Shown piece by piece: positions 45,141-55,979 of a DNA stretch of 64,000 bases. The translations under genes were made by a program, and so were the position numbers. The notes below the pieces were generated by a model, which worked only from the letters and a program-made list of their open reading frames with translations, was not told where the DNA came from and ran no database searches. The stretch spans positions 40,358,501-40,422,500 of the forward strand of contig NC_091084.1 in assembly GCF_032405125.1 (NCBI RefSeq), read 5' to 3'. The stretch is from Capricornis sumatraensis. Its lineage: Eukaryota; Chordata; Mammalia; Artiodactyla; Bovidae. Each line of letters begins with the position of its first letter. Positions within the stretch are counted from its first letter, which is position 1.

Positions 45141-45379
45141 CATTCCTGAGCCCCCCAAATACTCACAGAGGTTTGGGGAGACACTGGGGACGGAAGAGAA
45201 ACTGTGTGTCTAGTGGACATGGAAGGGGTATCCCTACCAGGAAATTAGGGTCACACACACACAGCTGGGCTCTGCCCGACTTTCCCTGGCAACAGAAGTT
45301 TCCCTGACAGTAAAACTCCCCTTCTAGTTATTACTGTAACATCACAGAGCAGGGGCTAAAGGGTGGTGTGGTGGAACAA

Positions 45380-45530
45380 GGCAGACCCAAGTCCATTTCT
45401 CGGCTCTGCCATTTATGCGCTGTGTTAGTTTGGGGAAGTTGCTCATCCTTTCTGAGCAGGTATCTCAGTGTGTAAAACATGTATTTGTTGAGTTCCTTCT
45501 ATGGTCAGAAACTGCGCTGGGCAAGGGGCA
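45380..45530 (+). repeat. MIR SINE fragment
   Basis: MIR-like 'ggctctgccatttatgcgctg', 'gggaagttgctcatcctttctgagc' in sense order. Confidence 0.6.
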
Positions 45531-45620
45531 TGGGGCCAGTGGACAAGTGACACAGTCCTGCTCTTGTGAGGCGTGCCCACTAGTGGGTGAAGATGGTGAT
45601 GGGAGGGCAGCCATTTAAAA

Positions 45621-46445
45621 TACAGCCATCCCAGGAACTTCTGTGGCAGTCCAGTGGTTAGGACTCTGTACTTTCACTGCCGAGGGCACGAGTCTGATCC
45701 CTGGTTGAGGCAGGAGACAGATGGGCCCCAGGCTGAACTGTCTTCCCTGTAGAAGAAACGCCATAATAGCAGGAACTCCATAAAAGCAAGATGATGGAAG
45801 AGGCTGGGCCCTGCCCAGATAAAAGACCACATATTTCCCATTTGCGAAGTTAAAGAGAGCTTCCTGACCACACATGCGCAAAAAGGCTCCTTGGAGGTCA
45901 ACAGAGAGGGGGGCGTCACCTCATAGTAAGTGATGTCAAGCTGCCCATATGTCTCTTTGTTGGAATCCATCTTGGCTAAGAGATGTGGAGGCACACAGGG
46001 GAGGACTTTGAGATAAACCAAATAGGACTCAGGACCAAGCAAAGCAAGATGATTCGTCGAAGGAAACCAGGAAGAAAGGCCCCATAAAAGTGATTCAAAC
46101 TACATGCGGGTGTGACGTGCTCTCTGAGCCTGAGTATGTCTAGCCACACCTACTCATTTTCCTCCTAATAAACACTTTACTTGCTTCACTATTTTTCATT
46201 GTTTTGTGGTAATTCATTCCTACACAGCTGATGGGCCAGGGCCTTGTCACTGGCGCCTGGCCCCTGGTGGTCTAGTGGTAGGATGTGGTGGTCTCACTGC
46301 TGGGGCCTGATCTCCATCTCCGGCTGGGAACCAAAATGCTGCTTCAAGCTGATGCGGGCTGAGCCCACGTGAGATCATGCTTAGGGAACTAGGATCCTGC
46401 AAGCTGTGTGACCAAGAATTTTTAAATGAAGTCAAGTACAGCCAT
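45621..46445 (+). mobile_element. CHR SINE split by an LTR-like insertion
   Basis: The CHR first half is at 45630-45706 (tgtggcagtccagtggttagg ... gtctgatccctggtt). The second half resumes at 46383 (agggaactaggatcctgcaag ... ccaagaatttttaaatg). Perfect 9-bp repeats tacagccat at 45621-45629 and 46437-46445 flank the whole, which shows the two halves were one insertion. Confidence 0.85.
45706..46382 (+). mobile_element. LTR-like insert inside the CHR SINE
   Basis: About 677 bp inserted in the middle of the CHR. It starts TGAGGCAGG, with a CCTAATAAACACTTTAC poly(A)-signal region near 46165 and a T-rich stretch after it. This fits a retroviral LTR ending near 46226 (ccTACACA). The remaining part (46227-46382) includes another tRNA-Glu-like head (ccctggtggtctagtggtagg). 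I cannot name the family, and its own duplication is not clear. Confidence 0.5.
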
Positions 46446-46535
46446 TTCAGGGGAGCTGCCCTGCGAATCCTGTATCTCAACCTCTGAAATGGACTAAATC
46501 ACCAATATTCCAAGCAGTTAGCAAGAATGTTGAAA

Positions 46536-46795
46536 GGACGGGGTTCACTTTTACCTAGTGACCACTTCACCTGAGCTAGGAATCTAGCTTTGCTTGTCAG
46601 CACCAATGAACTCTCCTTAAAAGTAACTTTCTTCTTTTTTTCCAACAAAAACCCTGATTCTCTCTCTTATAATTAGGACATTATTTGGGTTTCTACCTGA
46701 ATCTGTATGTTCCAAATTGTAATTCTCTGATCCTAAATAAATGCTTTGCCTCTTGAGTCAATTTCTTATTTTTGAGGTTGACACTGTGTCTGGGC
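46536..46795 (+). mobile_element. LTR-like remnant
   Basis: Features of an LTR 3' half: 'tctctcttataattaggac', 'tttctacctgaatctg', a TAAATAAATGC poly(A)-signal region and 'gagtcaatttcttatttttgagg'. I believe similar sequences are common ruminant LTRs, but cannot name it. Confidence 0.4.
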
Positions 46796-47149
46796 CATAG
46801 GGCAGTGGACACAGCAGTACAGACCCTACTCCTGGGGGTGTGTGTCCTCTAATGGGTTAATAGTAACCTGTGAGGACTGAGTGAGGTAAATGTAAGTAAA
46901 AGACAAGGTGAATGGAAAGGAAAAGAGAAGTCATGATTATGTAGTTATATTTGAATGTCTCTACCCCCGCTTCTTTCAGTAGAATCTCCTACTTCTGCCT
47001 AATCCACCTTTCAGCCTAATCTCCTCATTACCTGCCATGCCCAGCTTCTTTTCAAGACTTGTGAGTCCCTTTGCCTGGCATGTCCTTATCTTGGCCCCCT
47101 CGAGCAACTCCTCCATGGAAAAAGTCTTCCTTACTCTTTTGAATAGAAA

Positions 47150-47480
47150 CTTACATCTTTAGGGTGTACAACATAATGTTTGCACATAAGTAAAACATGA
47201 TAGACATAGTAAAATGATCATTGCAGTCAAGCTGATTAACATAGTCATCTCCTCACATAGGTCTTTCTCTTTTAGTCATGAGAGCAGCTGAAATCTACTC
47301 TCAGCAAATTTCCAGCATATAAAATAGTACTGTTAATGACAGTTATCATGTCATACATATATCTCTAGATTAATTTCCTACATGTTGCGACATCCAATTG
47401 CAACTCTGTGTCTTTGAACCAGCATCTCCCCGTTTCTCCACCCCCCCTTGCCTCTGGCAACACCTTTTGATGGCCGCAGA
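47150..47480 (+). mobile_element. Old L1 3' UTR fragment
   Basis: Blocks typical of L1M 3' ends: 'gtgtacaacataatgttt', 'catagtaaaatgatcattgcagtcaag', 'cagcatctccccgtttct' in order. Confidence 0.7.
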
Positions 47481-47930
47481 TTCTCAGATCATCCTTCTCC
47501 ATGACTTCAATCATGTGATTATCTGCTCACTTCATGTGCTCAGTTATGTGTCTTTCCCTCCAGAAGGTATCTAGTAAAGCACCCATCTCACAGCAGATGA
47601 TTGATTAGATATACTGAGTGAATGTTTAACAAATGAAAGTATTTATTCCCAAATATTTTACACATGAAATATGAGAAGATCTAGAAATTATTACTGCCAC
47701 CTAAAGAACTTTGTGGTTCATGGAACTTAGTGATTTTCATGCCATGGACCTGTTACAGGTTTATGTATTAATTCACAGCAGTATAGTAACTGGATGCTTC
47801 CTGACGTTCTTCTGTCTCAGAATGAGGTCTGAGGAGCCCTACAGATCTGTGAAGATGTTGTTGGGGTCTCTAAGTTCTCTATGGGAATGTAAACATGTTT
47901 TATTTTTATGATAATTTAAAAAATCAATTC

Positions 47931-48147
47931 AAGAATATTACAGGGACTTTCCTGATGGTCTCGTGGTTAAGATTTCACTTTCCAATGCAGAGGGTTGTGG
48001 ATTCCATCCCTGGTTGGGGAGTTAAGATCCCACACGTCTCAAGGCCAAAAAACAAAAACAGAAAACAGAAGTGATATTGTAACAAATTCAATAAAGACTT
48101 TTTTAAAAAGTCCACAATTTAAAAAATTTAAAAAAAGAAGAATATTA
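47931..48147 (+). mobile_element. CHR SINE with 10-bp target-site duplication
   Basis: A sense CHR at 47941-48137, from 'gggactttcctgatggtct' to an A-rich tail that includes 'aataaagacttttttaaaaag'. Perfect repeats aagaatatta lie at 47931-47940 and 48138-48147. Confidence 0.9.
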
Positions 48148-49060
48148 TAGATGATCTTGAAGATCTTATAACGAAGAACTGGCTGGCAATTTCAGTAGCC
48201 AGCCTGCATTTAAGTTTACATCTATTGCTGCTCCCTCCAACTTGACTGTGGGCTAGTGTAGTGGACTGTCTGTCTCTGCCCAGGTCCCTCTTCAGCTGCT
48301 GAGAAAGATGCTAAAAGGTAGCCCTTAGCTGTCAGTTCTTTTGGAGAGATTGTGTTGCTTGGATAAAACTGCTTCCTGTGATGCTGGCAGAAGCCTTCTG
48401 TGGGCCTACAACTCAGCTTCTCCCTCTGCCTGTTTCTGCTCCGTCCTGCTCCCTTCCACAGGAGTGGTTCCCAAGAGCATTCCCTGACAACTTCAGCTAA
48501 TCTTGACTCAAGTCTGCTGCCCAGTGACCCCAGCTGCTATAGTCAGTGGCTAAAAAGTTAACAAGTCAATGACATTCTCACCAGGTAAAGCCCAAATGAC
48601 GTGTGTGATGTTGGTGGATGGAGAGCAGTGGGAGAAGTGAGTAAGGCCAGAGGACCAGAGCTAGCGCACAGGTTCACCAAATCCCAGATGCCCACGGCAG
48701 GGTAGTCAGCATCAAATTGAGATCGTGAACAGTCATTTAATTTCAGCAAACGGCATCACCCACTGCACTAATGCAATGCTCCTAATTAGCATTTAAAAGG
48801 GTTTGTAGCTTTGTATGTATTATTATTATTGTTATTTTGCTTTTATAGTCATGGGAGAGCTATAAGCGTAGGGAGTTAATATCTAGTTATCTTTGCCCAT
48901 ACTTAAATAATAATATGATGGACATAATTATAATTTAACCCTAAGGGTTTATGAGCTTATATGTGCTCTTTAAAAGAGGTCCATACATTACTCCAGTTTG
49001 GAAATTCTCCAATTTTGCAACAGCATGGTATGAAGAGCTTTTCAATTTTGGAGGCTCTGA
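48148..49060. other. SPON1 intron, no feature seen
   Basis: Unique intronic sequence with an ATT-rich stretch near 48817-48835. No exon or named repeat. Confidence 0.5.
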
Positions 49061-49062
49061 GG

Positions 49063-49225
49063 TTTAACTGTGCAATCTTGGATATATTATTATGTGGGCC
49101 TTGATTTTCTTATCTCTAAAGTGGGCTAGTGAGATCTACTTTATAGGCTGCTTGCAAGATATAAATGAGCTATCATTGAATGTAGAATGCTTGCACAATT
49201 CCTGATACTCAGTAAGTGCTTAATA
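49063..49225 (+). repeat. MIR SINE fragment
   Basis: Sense MIR-like: 'ccttgattttcttatctctaaa', 'gggctagtgagatctac', 'cctgatactcagtaagtgctt'. Confidence 0.6.
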
Positions 49226-49446
49226 TATGGCAACAGGCAGGAGAGGCCTAACAGTAAAGAAAGCACTTCTTTCCATGCCCTTTCCAAACTGGAGAAACTC
49301 TGCTGTCTGCCTCCATCCCTGGAAGACAGCAAGAAGATCCAGTTTTAGGAAAGTGACTTCCAACAGGGAGTCTGAGTTAAATTTGTTTAAAAGCTAGCCA
49401 GCAGGCAAGCAGTAAAGCCCAATGGCCTCAAGTGAAAGATTAAAAA

Positions 49447-50060
49447 TAAAAACCATGGTTTGAAAGGATACCTGCACCCTAACATTCATAGCAGCACTGT
49501 TCACAATAACCAAGACACGGAAGCAACCCAAATGTCCGCTGACAGAGGAATGGACAGAGGAGATATGGTATTTATATACAATGGAATATTAGCTATAAAA
49601 AAGAATGAAATGTCGTTTGCAACAACGTGGATGAACCTAGAGATTGTCATACTGAGGGAAGTAAGTCAGACTGAGAAGATGAAATATGCTATGACATCAC
49701 TTATATATGGAATCTAAAAAAATGATACAAATGAACTTATTTACAAAACAGATTCACAGACTTACAGCAAACTTACAGTTACTGGCAGAGTGGGGTGGTG
49801 GGGGGTGGGTAAAGGACAGTTAGGGAGTTTGGGACTGACACGTGCACACCGCTGTATTTAAAATAGATAACCAACAAGGACCTACTGTATAGCACAGGGA
49901 ACTCTGCTCAACATTATGCAACAACTTAAATGTGAAAACAGTTTGCAAAAAAAAAAAAAAAAAGATACATGTATATGTATAACAGAATCACTTTGCTTTA
50001 TACCTGAAACTAACATAACATGGTTAGTCAACTACCCTCCAATAGGCAGTAAAAAGGTAT
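49447..50060 (+). mobile_element. L1 3' end
   Basis: The L1 ORF2 end and 3' UTR: 'cataggcagcactgttcac'-like, 'aacccaaatgtccgctgac', 'tacaatggaatattagc', 'caacaacgtggatgaacc', 'taccaacaaggacctactg'-like, a poly(A) tract at 49947-49963, then 'ctttatacctgaaactaac'. The ORF remnant at 49460-49717 is open for 85 codons but carries no start of its own. Confidence 0.85.
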
Positions 50061-50189
50061 TTTCTGAAAAACATAAAAATATTCCCTGAAATAAAAAAAC
50101 AGTAAAGCAAAGCTAAGAAGAGCTATGGCCTAGATTTAAATTCAGAGAATTTTACATTCAAGGACCACTCAATCAATGAAATAAATATT

Positions 50190-50650
50190 CCTGTGGTAGG
50201 CTAATAAATGGCCCCCCAAAATACCCAATTTCTAATCCTGGGAAACTTTAGATGCTGCTTTTTATGTCCAAAAGGACTCTGCAGATGTGATTAATGATCA
50301 GGAGATGGGGAGATTATTCTGGATTTACAGAGTGGGCCCTAAATCTCAATGTCCTTAGGAGAGGGACACACAGAGAGTTTGATTACAGAAGATGAGATGG
50401 CCATGTGAGAACAGAAGCAGAGACTGGAATGATGTGGCCATGAGCCAAGGGATGCCAGCAGCCACTGATATCCTAGAAAGGATAAAAAGCCTCCCGGAGC
50501 CTCCTGAAGAAGTTAAGTTGGCCAGCACCATGATATTGAGACTCATTTTGAACTTCTGACCTCCAGAACTATAAGAGAATAAACTTGTGTTGTCTTAAAC
50601 CACTAAATTTATGGTAATTTATTACAACAACAATCAGAACTAATATAATT
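50190..50650 (+). mobile_element. MLT1-type MaLR LTR
   Basis: TGTGGTAGGCTAATAAATGG start, then 'tctgcagatgtgattaatg', 'gagattattctggattt', 'gaacagaagcagagactgg', 'ctgacctccagaactataag', 'agaataaacttgtgttg' and 'cagaactaatata'. The order and length (about 460 bp) match a MaLR LTR in sense. Confidence 0.8.
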
Positions 50651-50764
50651 CCTATGGGCCCTACTTTGCCCTTTCAATTAGTGAGTCTAATGAAAATGAA
50701 ATAACTAAGACCAGTCAGTAGAAGGGAGGAGTGAAAGTGGCACAGCTGTTAGGCTTTAAACAGC

Positions 50765-50935
50765 TGATCTGAATCCTGTCTCTCCATATTCTGGCTGTGT
50801 GGCCTCAAGCCCATCAGTCAGCTTTTCCGAGCCTCACTTCCCTCATTTCTAAAATGGGACTAATGTTAACTCACATCGCGAGGACTAAATCTTTATGAAC
50901 CATAAATTTATGTGAACAGTTTTCATTATTATTGT
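50765..50935 (+). repeat. MIR SINE
   Basis: Sense MIR: 'ctgtgtggcctcaagcccatca', 'cgagcctcacttccctcat', 'ctaaaatgggactaatg'. Confidence 0.65.
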
Positions 50936-50939
50936 TTTA

Positions 50940-51960
50940 GAAAAATCCAAAATGAAGATTGTAATCAAGATGCCACCTCTTTGGAAGATGGCCTAGTGAA
51001 GTGTAAAAGGTACATTTACGGATATACATTGGATTTAGGCCAGGGCTTTGGAACACAGTGCTGGAATAGCTCAGTTCTTAGACCTCTGTCTGTAGTTCCT
51101 GCTGAATTTCACCACTTGGCCCACCTGCAACTCCTTACTTTTACAAGCTAGGCTGAGTGTGGAGATATTGCCACTTAGGTATCTCTCTGATGTGACGTTT
51201 TATTTTCTTTAAAAGAAAATATCAATAATCCAATCATCTCTAACTATTGGGCAATTTTTCTGTACTTCTTGTTTCCTGAAGGATAAATCATGGAAATAAT
51301 TCATTTCCATGTTCAGCTTGAAGCCGTAACAATAAAAACAACGATTATTTTTCAAACTCAAGACCACTCACACATCTCCAGTCCATCTTCATGAGCATAG
51401 CACAATTGTCCAAAGCAGAAGAGAGGAAATAAATAGCTGAGAAGTTTGAAGCTGGATCCTGTGAACAATTTTTTTTTTTTAACCATTTGTAATTCAGTTG
51501 AGCATTTCTTTACTCAGGTAGGAAGGAAAGAATTGCTGTTTTGACAGAAACTATGTGTAGTTTTCATATGAAAAACTTTTATAATGGGTTTTCCTTATTA
51601 CAAAAGTGTGTTCATTGTAGATCATTTAGAAAATGGAGAAAGAGGGAAAGAATAATATAAAAACAACCAGTAATCCCACCACCCACTGATAACCACTGCT
51701 ACTTTTTCCATTTTAAGCTGAAAAAATCCACTTCAGTGTGCTAGAGTGTGACATTTATGGAATCACCGAAGCAGCTTAGTTCCAATGATAATAGGAGCCT
51801 GGGTTCTATCTTCTTCCATGTAGCTGGGCCCTGCTGTGAGTGAGTAGACCTGGCCTAATAAAACTCACAGCCTGTGTTCAGAAGTCATAGGGAACAGCTT
51901 CCATCAGCTGCACTACAGAAAGGGTCCCCCTCCAAGCCTTTATATTAGTGTAAGAGCCTT
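50940..51960. other. SPON1 intron, no feature seen
   Basis: AT-rich intron with a T-run near 51470. 'taatcccaccacccactgataacc' near 51670 resembles an old L1/LTR motif, but nothing can be named with confidence. Confidence 0.45.
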
Positions 51961-51989
51961 CTAACTTCCATTTTATTTTCCCACTCCCT

Positions 51990-52195
51990 CCTCCAATCCA
52001 TCATGGGGCCCTTTCTAAAGCACTCATTTGACCAGGCTACTCTACTTTTTGAAATTCTTCCTCTGCCTTTAGGAATAAAGTCCAAATTTTTTAGCATGGA
52101 ACACAAAGCTTCATACTTTGTCACTGCTCACTCCTCCAGCCTCCTATCCATCTTCATCCTCAACTTTATCCTTCTCACCAAACCAGCCATCAAGT
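51990..52195 (+). mobile_element. L2 LINE fragment
   Basis: L2-like 'caggctactctactttttgaaattcttcc', 'ttaggaataaagtcc' and 'tactttgtcactgctcactcc'. Confidence 0.55.
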
Positions 52196-52214
52196 TCTGG
52201 ATGGATAGGTACCA

Positions 52215-52380
52215 CACTGGATATATTACATACATTGTCTCATCTCTATGCCAACAGTCCAATAAGATGGGCTTGATAGATGAGGAAACTGAGGCTCAGA
52301 GAAACCCAACAATTCTTTCTTAGCTGTGCACACAGCTAACAATCAGAGGAGCCAGAATCTGAGCCCAGGGTCCTCTGATG
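52215..52380 (-). repeat. MIR SINE
   Basis: Reverse-oriented MIR: 'gatgaggaaactgaggctcag' followed by 'ctgtgcacacagctaacaatc' and 'cagaatctgagcccagg'. Confidence 0.7.
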
Positions 52381-52382
52381 TC

Positions 52383-52406
52383 AAAGTATCAGGTGCCTGA
52401 TACTTT
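52383..52406. repeat. Perfect 11-bp inverted repeat
   Basis: Arms aaagtatcagg and cctgatacttt are separated by TG. A further direct copy of agtatcagga lies at 52421-52430, immediately before the BovB insertion. Confidence 0.85.
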
Positions 52407-52423
52407 GTATCTGATGCCTAAGT

Positions 52424-53635
52424 ATCAGGATGGTTTTAGAAAAGGCAGAGGAACCAGAGATCAAATTGCCAACATCCAATGGATCATTGAAAAAGCAAGA
52501 GAGTTCCAGAAAAACATCTATTTCTGCTTTATTGACTATGCCAAAGCCTTTGACTGTGTGGATCACAATAAACTGTGGAAAATTCTGAAAGAGATGGGCA
52601 TACCAGACCACCTGACCTGCCTCTTGAGAAACCTGTATGCAGGTCAGGAAGCAACAGTTAGAACTGGAGATGGAACAACAGACTGGTTCCAAATAGGAAA
52701 AGGAGTACGTCAAGGCTGTATCTTGTTACCCTGCTTATTTAACTTCTATGCAGAGTACATCATGAGAAACACTGGGCTGGAAGAAGCACAAGCTGGAATC
52801 AAGATTGCCGGGAGAAATATCAATGACCTCAGACATGCAGATGACATCACCCTTATGGCAGAAAGTGAAGAAGAATTAAAGAGGCTCTTGATGAAAGTAA
52901 AAGAGGAGAGTGAAAAAGTGGGCTTAAAGCTCAACATTCAGAAAACGAAGATCATGGCATCTGGTCCCATCACTTTATGGGAAATAGACGGGGAAAAAGT
53001 GGAAACAGTGGCTGACTTTATTTTTCTGGGCTGCAAAATCACTGCAGATGGTGATTGCAGTCATGAAATTAAAAGACGCTTACTCCTTGGAAGGAAAGTT
53101 ATGATCAACCTAGATAGCGTATTAAAAAGCAGAGATATTACTTTGCCGACTAAAGTCCTCCTAGTCAAGGCTATGGTTTTTCCTGTGGTCATGTATGGAT
53201 GTGAGAGTTGGACTGTGAAGAAAGCTGAGCGCTGAAGAATTGATGGTTTTGAACTGTGGTGTTGGAGAAGACTCTTGAGAGTCCCTTGGACTGCAAGGAG
53301 ATCCAACCAGTCCATCCTGAAGGAAATCAATCAGTCCTGGGTGTTCACTGGAAGGACTGATGTTGAAGTTGAAGCTCCAATACTTTGGCCACCTGATGCA
53401 AAGAGCTGACTCATTGGAAAGGACCCTGATGCTGGGAAAGATTGAGGGCGGGAGGAGAAGGGGACAACAGAGGATGAGATGGTTGGATGGCATCATCGAC
53501 TCGATGGACATGGGTTTGCGTGGATTCCGGGAGTTGGTGATGGACAGGGAGGCCTGGTGTGCTGTGGTTCATGGGGTTGCAAAGAGTCGGACATGACTGA
53601 GTGATTGAACTGAACTGAACTGAAGTGATCAGGAT
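52424..53635 (+). mobile_element. BovB LINE 3' half with long open RT frame
   Basis: A 5'-truncated BovB (52432-53627), flanked by 8-bp repeats atcaggat at 52424-52431 and 53628-53635. An open frame to 53235 encodes 268 BovB codons of the reverse transcriptase: GFRKGRGTRDQIANI, FCFIDYAKAFDCVDHNK, GVRQGCILLPCLF and the catalytic-box region LRHADDITLMAE, then thumb-like sequence to VKKAER and a stop where the intact element would continue. A second frame (53360-53596) holds the C-terminal part. The usual box in this family reads YADD; here it is HADD. The tail is ACTGAACTGAACTGA. A dead copy, but among the least decayed in the window. Confidence 0.9.
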
Positions 53636-53971
53636 ACCTGTCTCCCTACTGAATTGCTTATAGTTTCTAAGGTAGATATGCTTTATTTCAGGCTTTCATA
53701 CCTTTGCATAACCAACTATCTCCCTGAAGTGTCTTTATCCCTTTCTCACTGGATAATGCCTCCTTGTCCATGGAGCTCAAGGCTTCAGTTTGGTATAACT
53801 ACTCCTCTCTGTGCTTCCAGGGTATCCTATGTTGACCTCAGTCATGGGACCTACCTCACTGAACGGCATTTGTGGGCCTGCGTGTGTGCTAAGTTGCTTC
53901 AGCCTGCAGTTAGCCTTGTCCATATCAAGTATCCCTTCCTCCCACTTCCAATGCCTCCAGGGGGTGCAGCT

Positions 53972-54258
53972 GTGTCTTGTTGTTTAGGCGCTCAGTCATG
54001 TCTGACTCTTTGTGACCCCATGACCTGCAGCACGCCAGTCTTCCCTGTTCTTCACCATCTTCCTGAGTTTGCTCAAACTCACATCCATTGAGGCAGTGAT
54101 GCCATCCAACCAGCTTATCCTCTGTCACCCCCTTCTCTTCTTGCTCTCAATCTTTTCTGGCATGAGGGAATTTTTCAAAGAGTCGGCTCTTCACATCAGG
54201 TAGCCAAAGTACTGGAGCTTCAGCATCAGCATCAGTCCTTCCAGTGAATATTCAGGAT
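53972..54258 (-). mobile_element. BovB LINE 3' end, 5'-truncated
   Basis: Minus-strand BovB tail: 'tgttgtttaggcgctcagtc', 'gatgccatccaaccagc', 'tctcaatcttttctggcatgag' and 'ccttccagtgaatattcagg'. About 285 bp remain. Confidence 0.85.
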
Positions 54259-55020
54259 TGTCATTCACTGGTATATCCCTCTACCTGCTTCTCTAGCCCA
54301 CGATTTGGCACAAGCAGATAATAAATGTTTGTTTAATGAATGAATAAGCAGCAGATTCTAGAGCCTTTAGATAGGCTTCAACTGATCAAAACTTGATTTG
54401 CTTATAATATTCCTGCCACAAGCGGCTAAGGGAAATAAGGCAAATGACACCCAGAAAAAAGCTCTTCTCTGCCAGATTTCTTGCTGGACTGGAGCCAGAA
54501 AACAGAGCCCATCATTTGTAACTAACTGTGGATCCTCAGTGTGCAGAAGGGAGCTGGTCTTCCCATCTTTTTTTGTTACGTTTAATCCTTGTCACCTAGC
54601 TCTTTGGTGATCCAGATAAGGTCAAGTGGCAGGTAAAGTGAAACAGAATATGACACCCTGAAATATGCCTCTCTGGCATAAGGATTGAGCTCATTATTTT
54701 GAGAAACCACAGACACAGGAGAAGCTTTGCAAACAGAGTAGAGGTTACCCTTTTGTAAGAGAAATTTACATTAGAAAGGGAAGAGCACTATTACTAGAGA
54801 TCACTTTTCCACCGAGGACTGATGTGCATGGCAGCACAGATTCTGTTTACCATACCTCTCCTCTTCTTATCTTCCTGTGAGCTGTCTCTCTCCCCTTTGA
54901 AGGCTCCAGACCCTTATCCTTACCCTTGGCTCAGGATAATAAATATATAAGCCTCAATTACCTGGCTGCCTTTCGAGTCTCAAATCTTTCTGGGGCCCCT
55001 GTTATGTAAGTACACGTATA
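54259..55020. other. SPON1 intron; short L2-like end then nothing clear
   Basis: 'cacaagcagataataaatgtttg' near 54310 resembles an L2 3' terminus that the BovB at 53972 may have separated from its body. The rest is unassigned. Confidence 0.4.
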
Positions 55021-55700
55021 CCCATGTATGTGATTAAAATTGTTTTTTTTTTTTTTCCCTCTACTAATGTGTCTTTTATTATATAAAGGGGGGGGGGCCT
55101 CAGCCAAGAACCTAAAAAGGTAGAGTGAAAACTATTTTTCCTCCTTTGCAGAGAGGAGGAAATTCTTGGCTGGCTTTGAAAATTCTTGAGAAGCAAAGAA
55201 CAGAAAGTAGAAGGGGAAAAACTGTGTGCAGCATCTATACAGATTGGGATGGGGAGTTGGCAGGCTAGGGGACTGGAGGTGAAAGTGGAGACAGGACCGA
55301 GGGAACTCACTTAAATTTTCACATTCACAAAAGCCTCAGATTATAGAGTCTGGAATGATCTCCAGAGTTACAGAGATAACACCAATAGAACTGAATGAAG
55401 AAGCTCTTCTTAAAACTTTTAACATTTCACACTACTGACCGACCCCATCGATGGTGAAGTACAAATGAATATTTTTATAACTCTTGTAAATTATCTTGAG
55501 ATTAACATAGTTCCATTGCATGAAAGTTTTGTATTAAAGCAATACTCCAATTTTGTCAATCCTGTTATAGCATCTTCTTCACTTTCTAATACACTAAGAG
55601 CTTTTATAAAAAATGGAGGTAATGACTTTTGAGTGGCCCTGGCTGTGTTGGAGGATCTGAGTGAGACCCCTACATCTTGGGTGGTAGTTTGTTTGATTTT
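55021..55700. other. SPON1 intron with homopolymer runs
   Basis: A T-run at 55044-55057 and a G-run at 55089-55097. No gene or nameable repeat. Confidence 0.5.
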
Positions 55701-55707
55701 GAGGGAT

Positions 55708-55977
55708 AAGTAAAGGCTGCTGCTGCTGCTGGTGAGTCGCTTCAGTCGTGTCCAACTCTGTGCGAGCCCACCAGGCTCCCATGTCCCTTGGATTCTCCAG
55801 GCAAGAACACTGGAGTGGGTTGCCCTTTCCTTCTCCAATGCATGAAAGTGAAGTCACTCAGTCGTGTCTGACTCCTAGTGACCCCATGGACTGCAGCCCA
55901 CCAGGCTCCTCCATCCATGGGATTTTCCAGGCAAGAGTACTGGAGTGGGGTGCCATTACCTTCTCCAAGTAAAGGCT
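55708..55977 (-). mobile_element. Bov-A2-type SINE dimer with 11-bp target-site duplication
   Basis: Two Bov-A bodies (about 55725-55845 and 55846-55966), read on minus, with a (GCT)n run at 55719-55735. Perfect repeats aagtaaaggct lie at 55708-55718 and 55967-55977. Confidence 0.9.
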
Positions 55978-55979
55978 AG

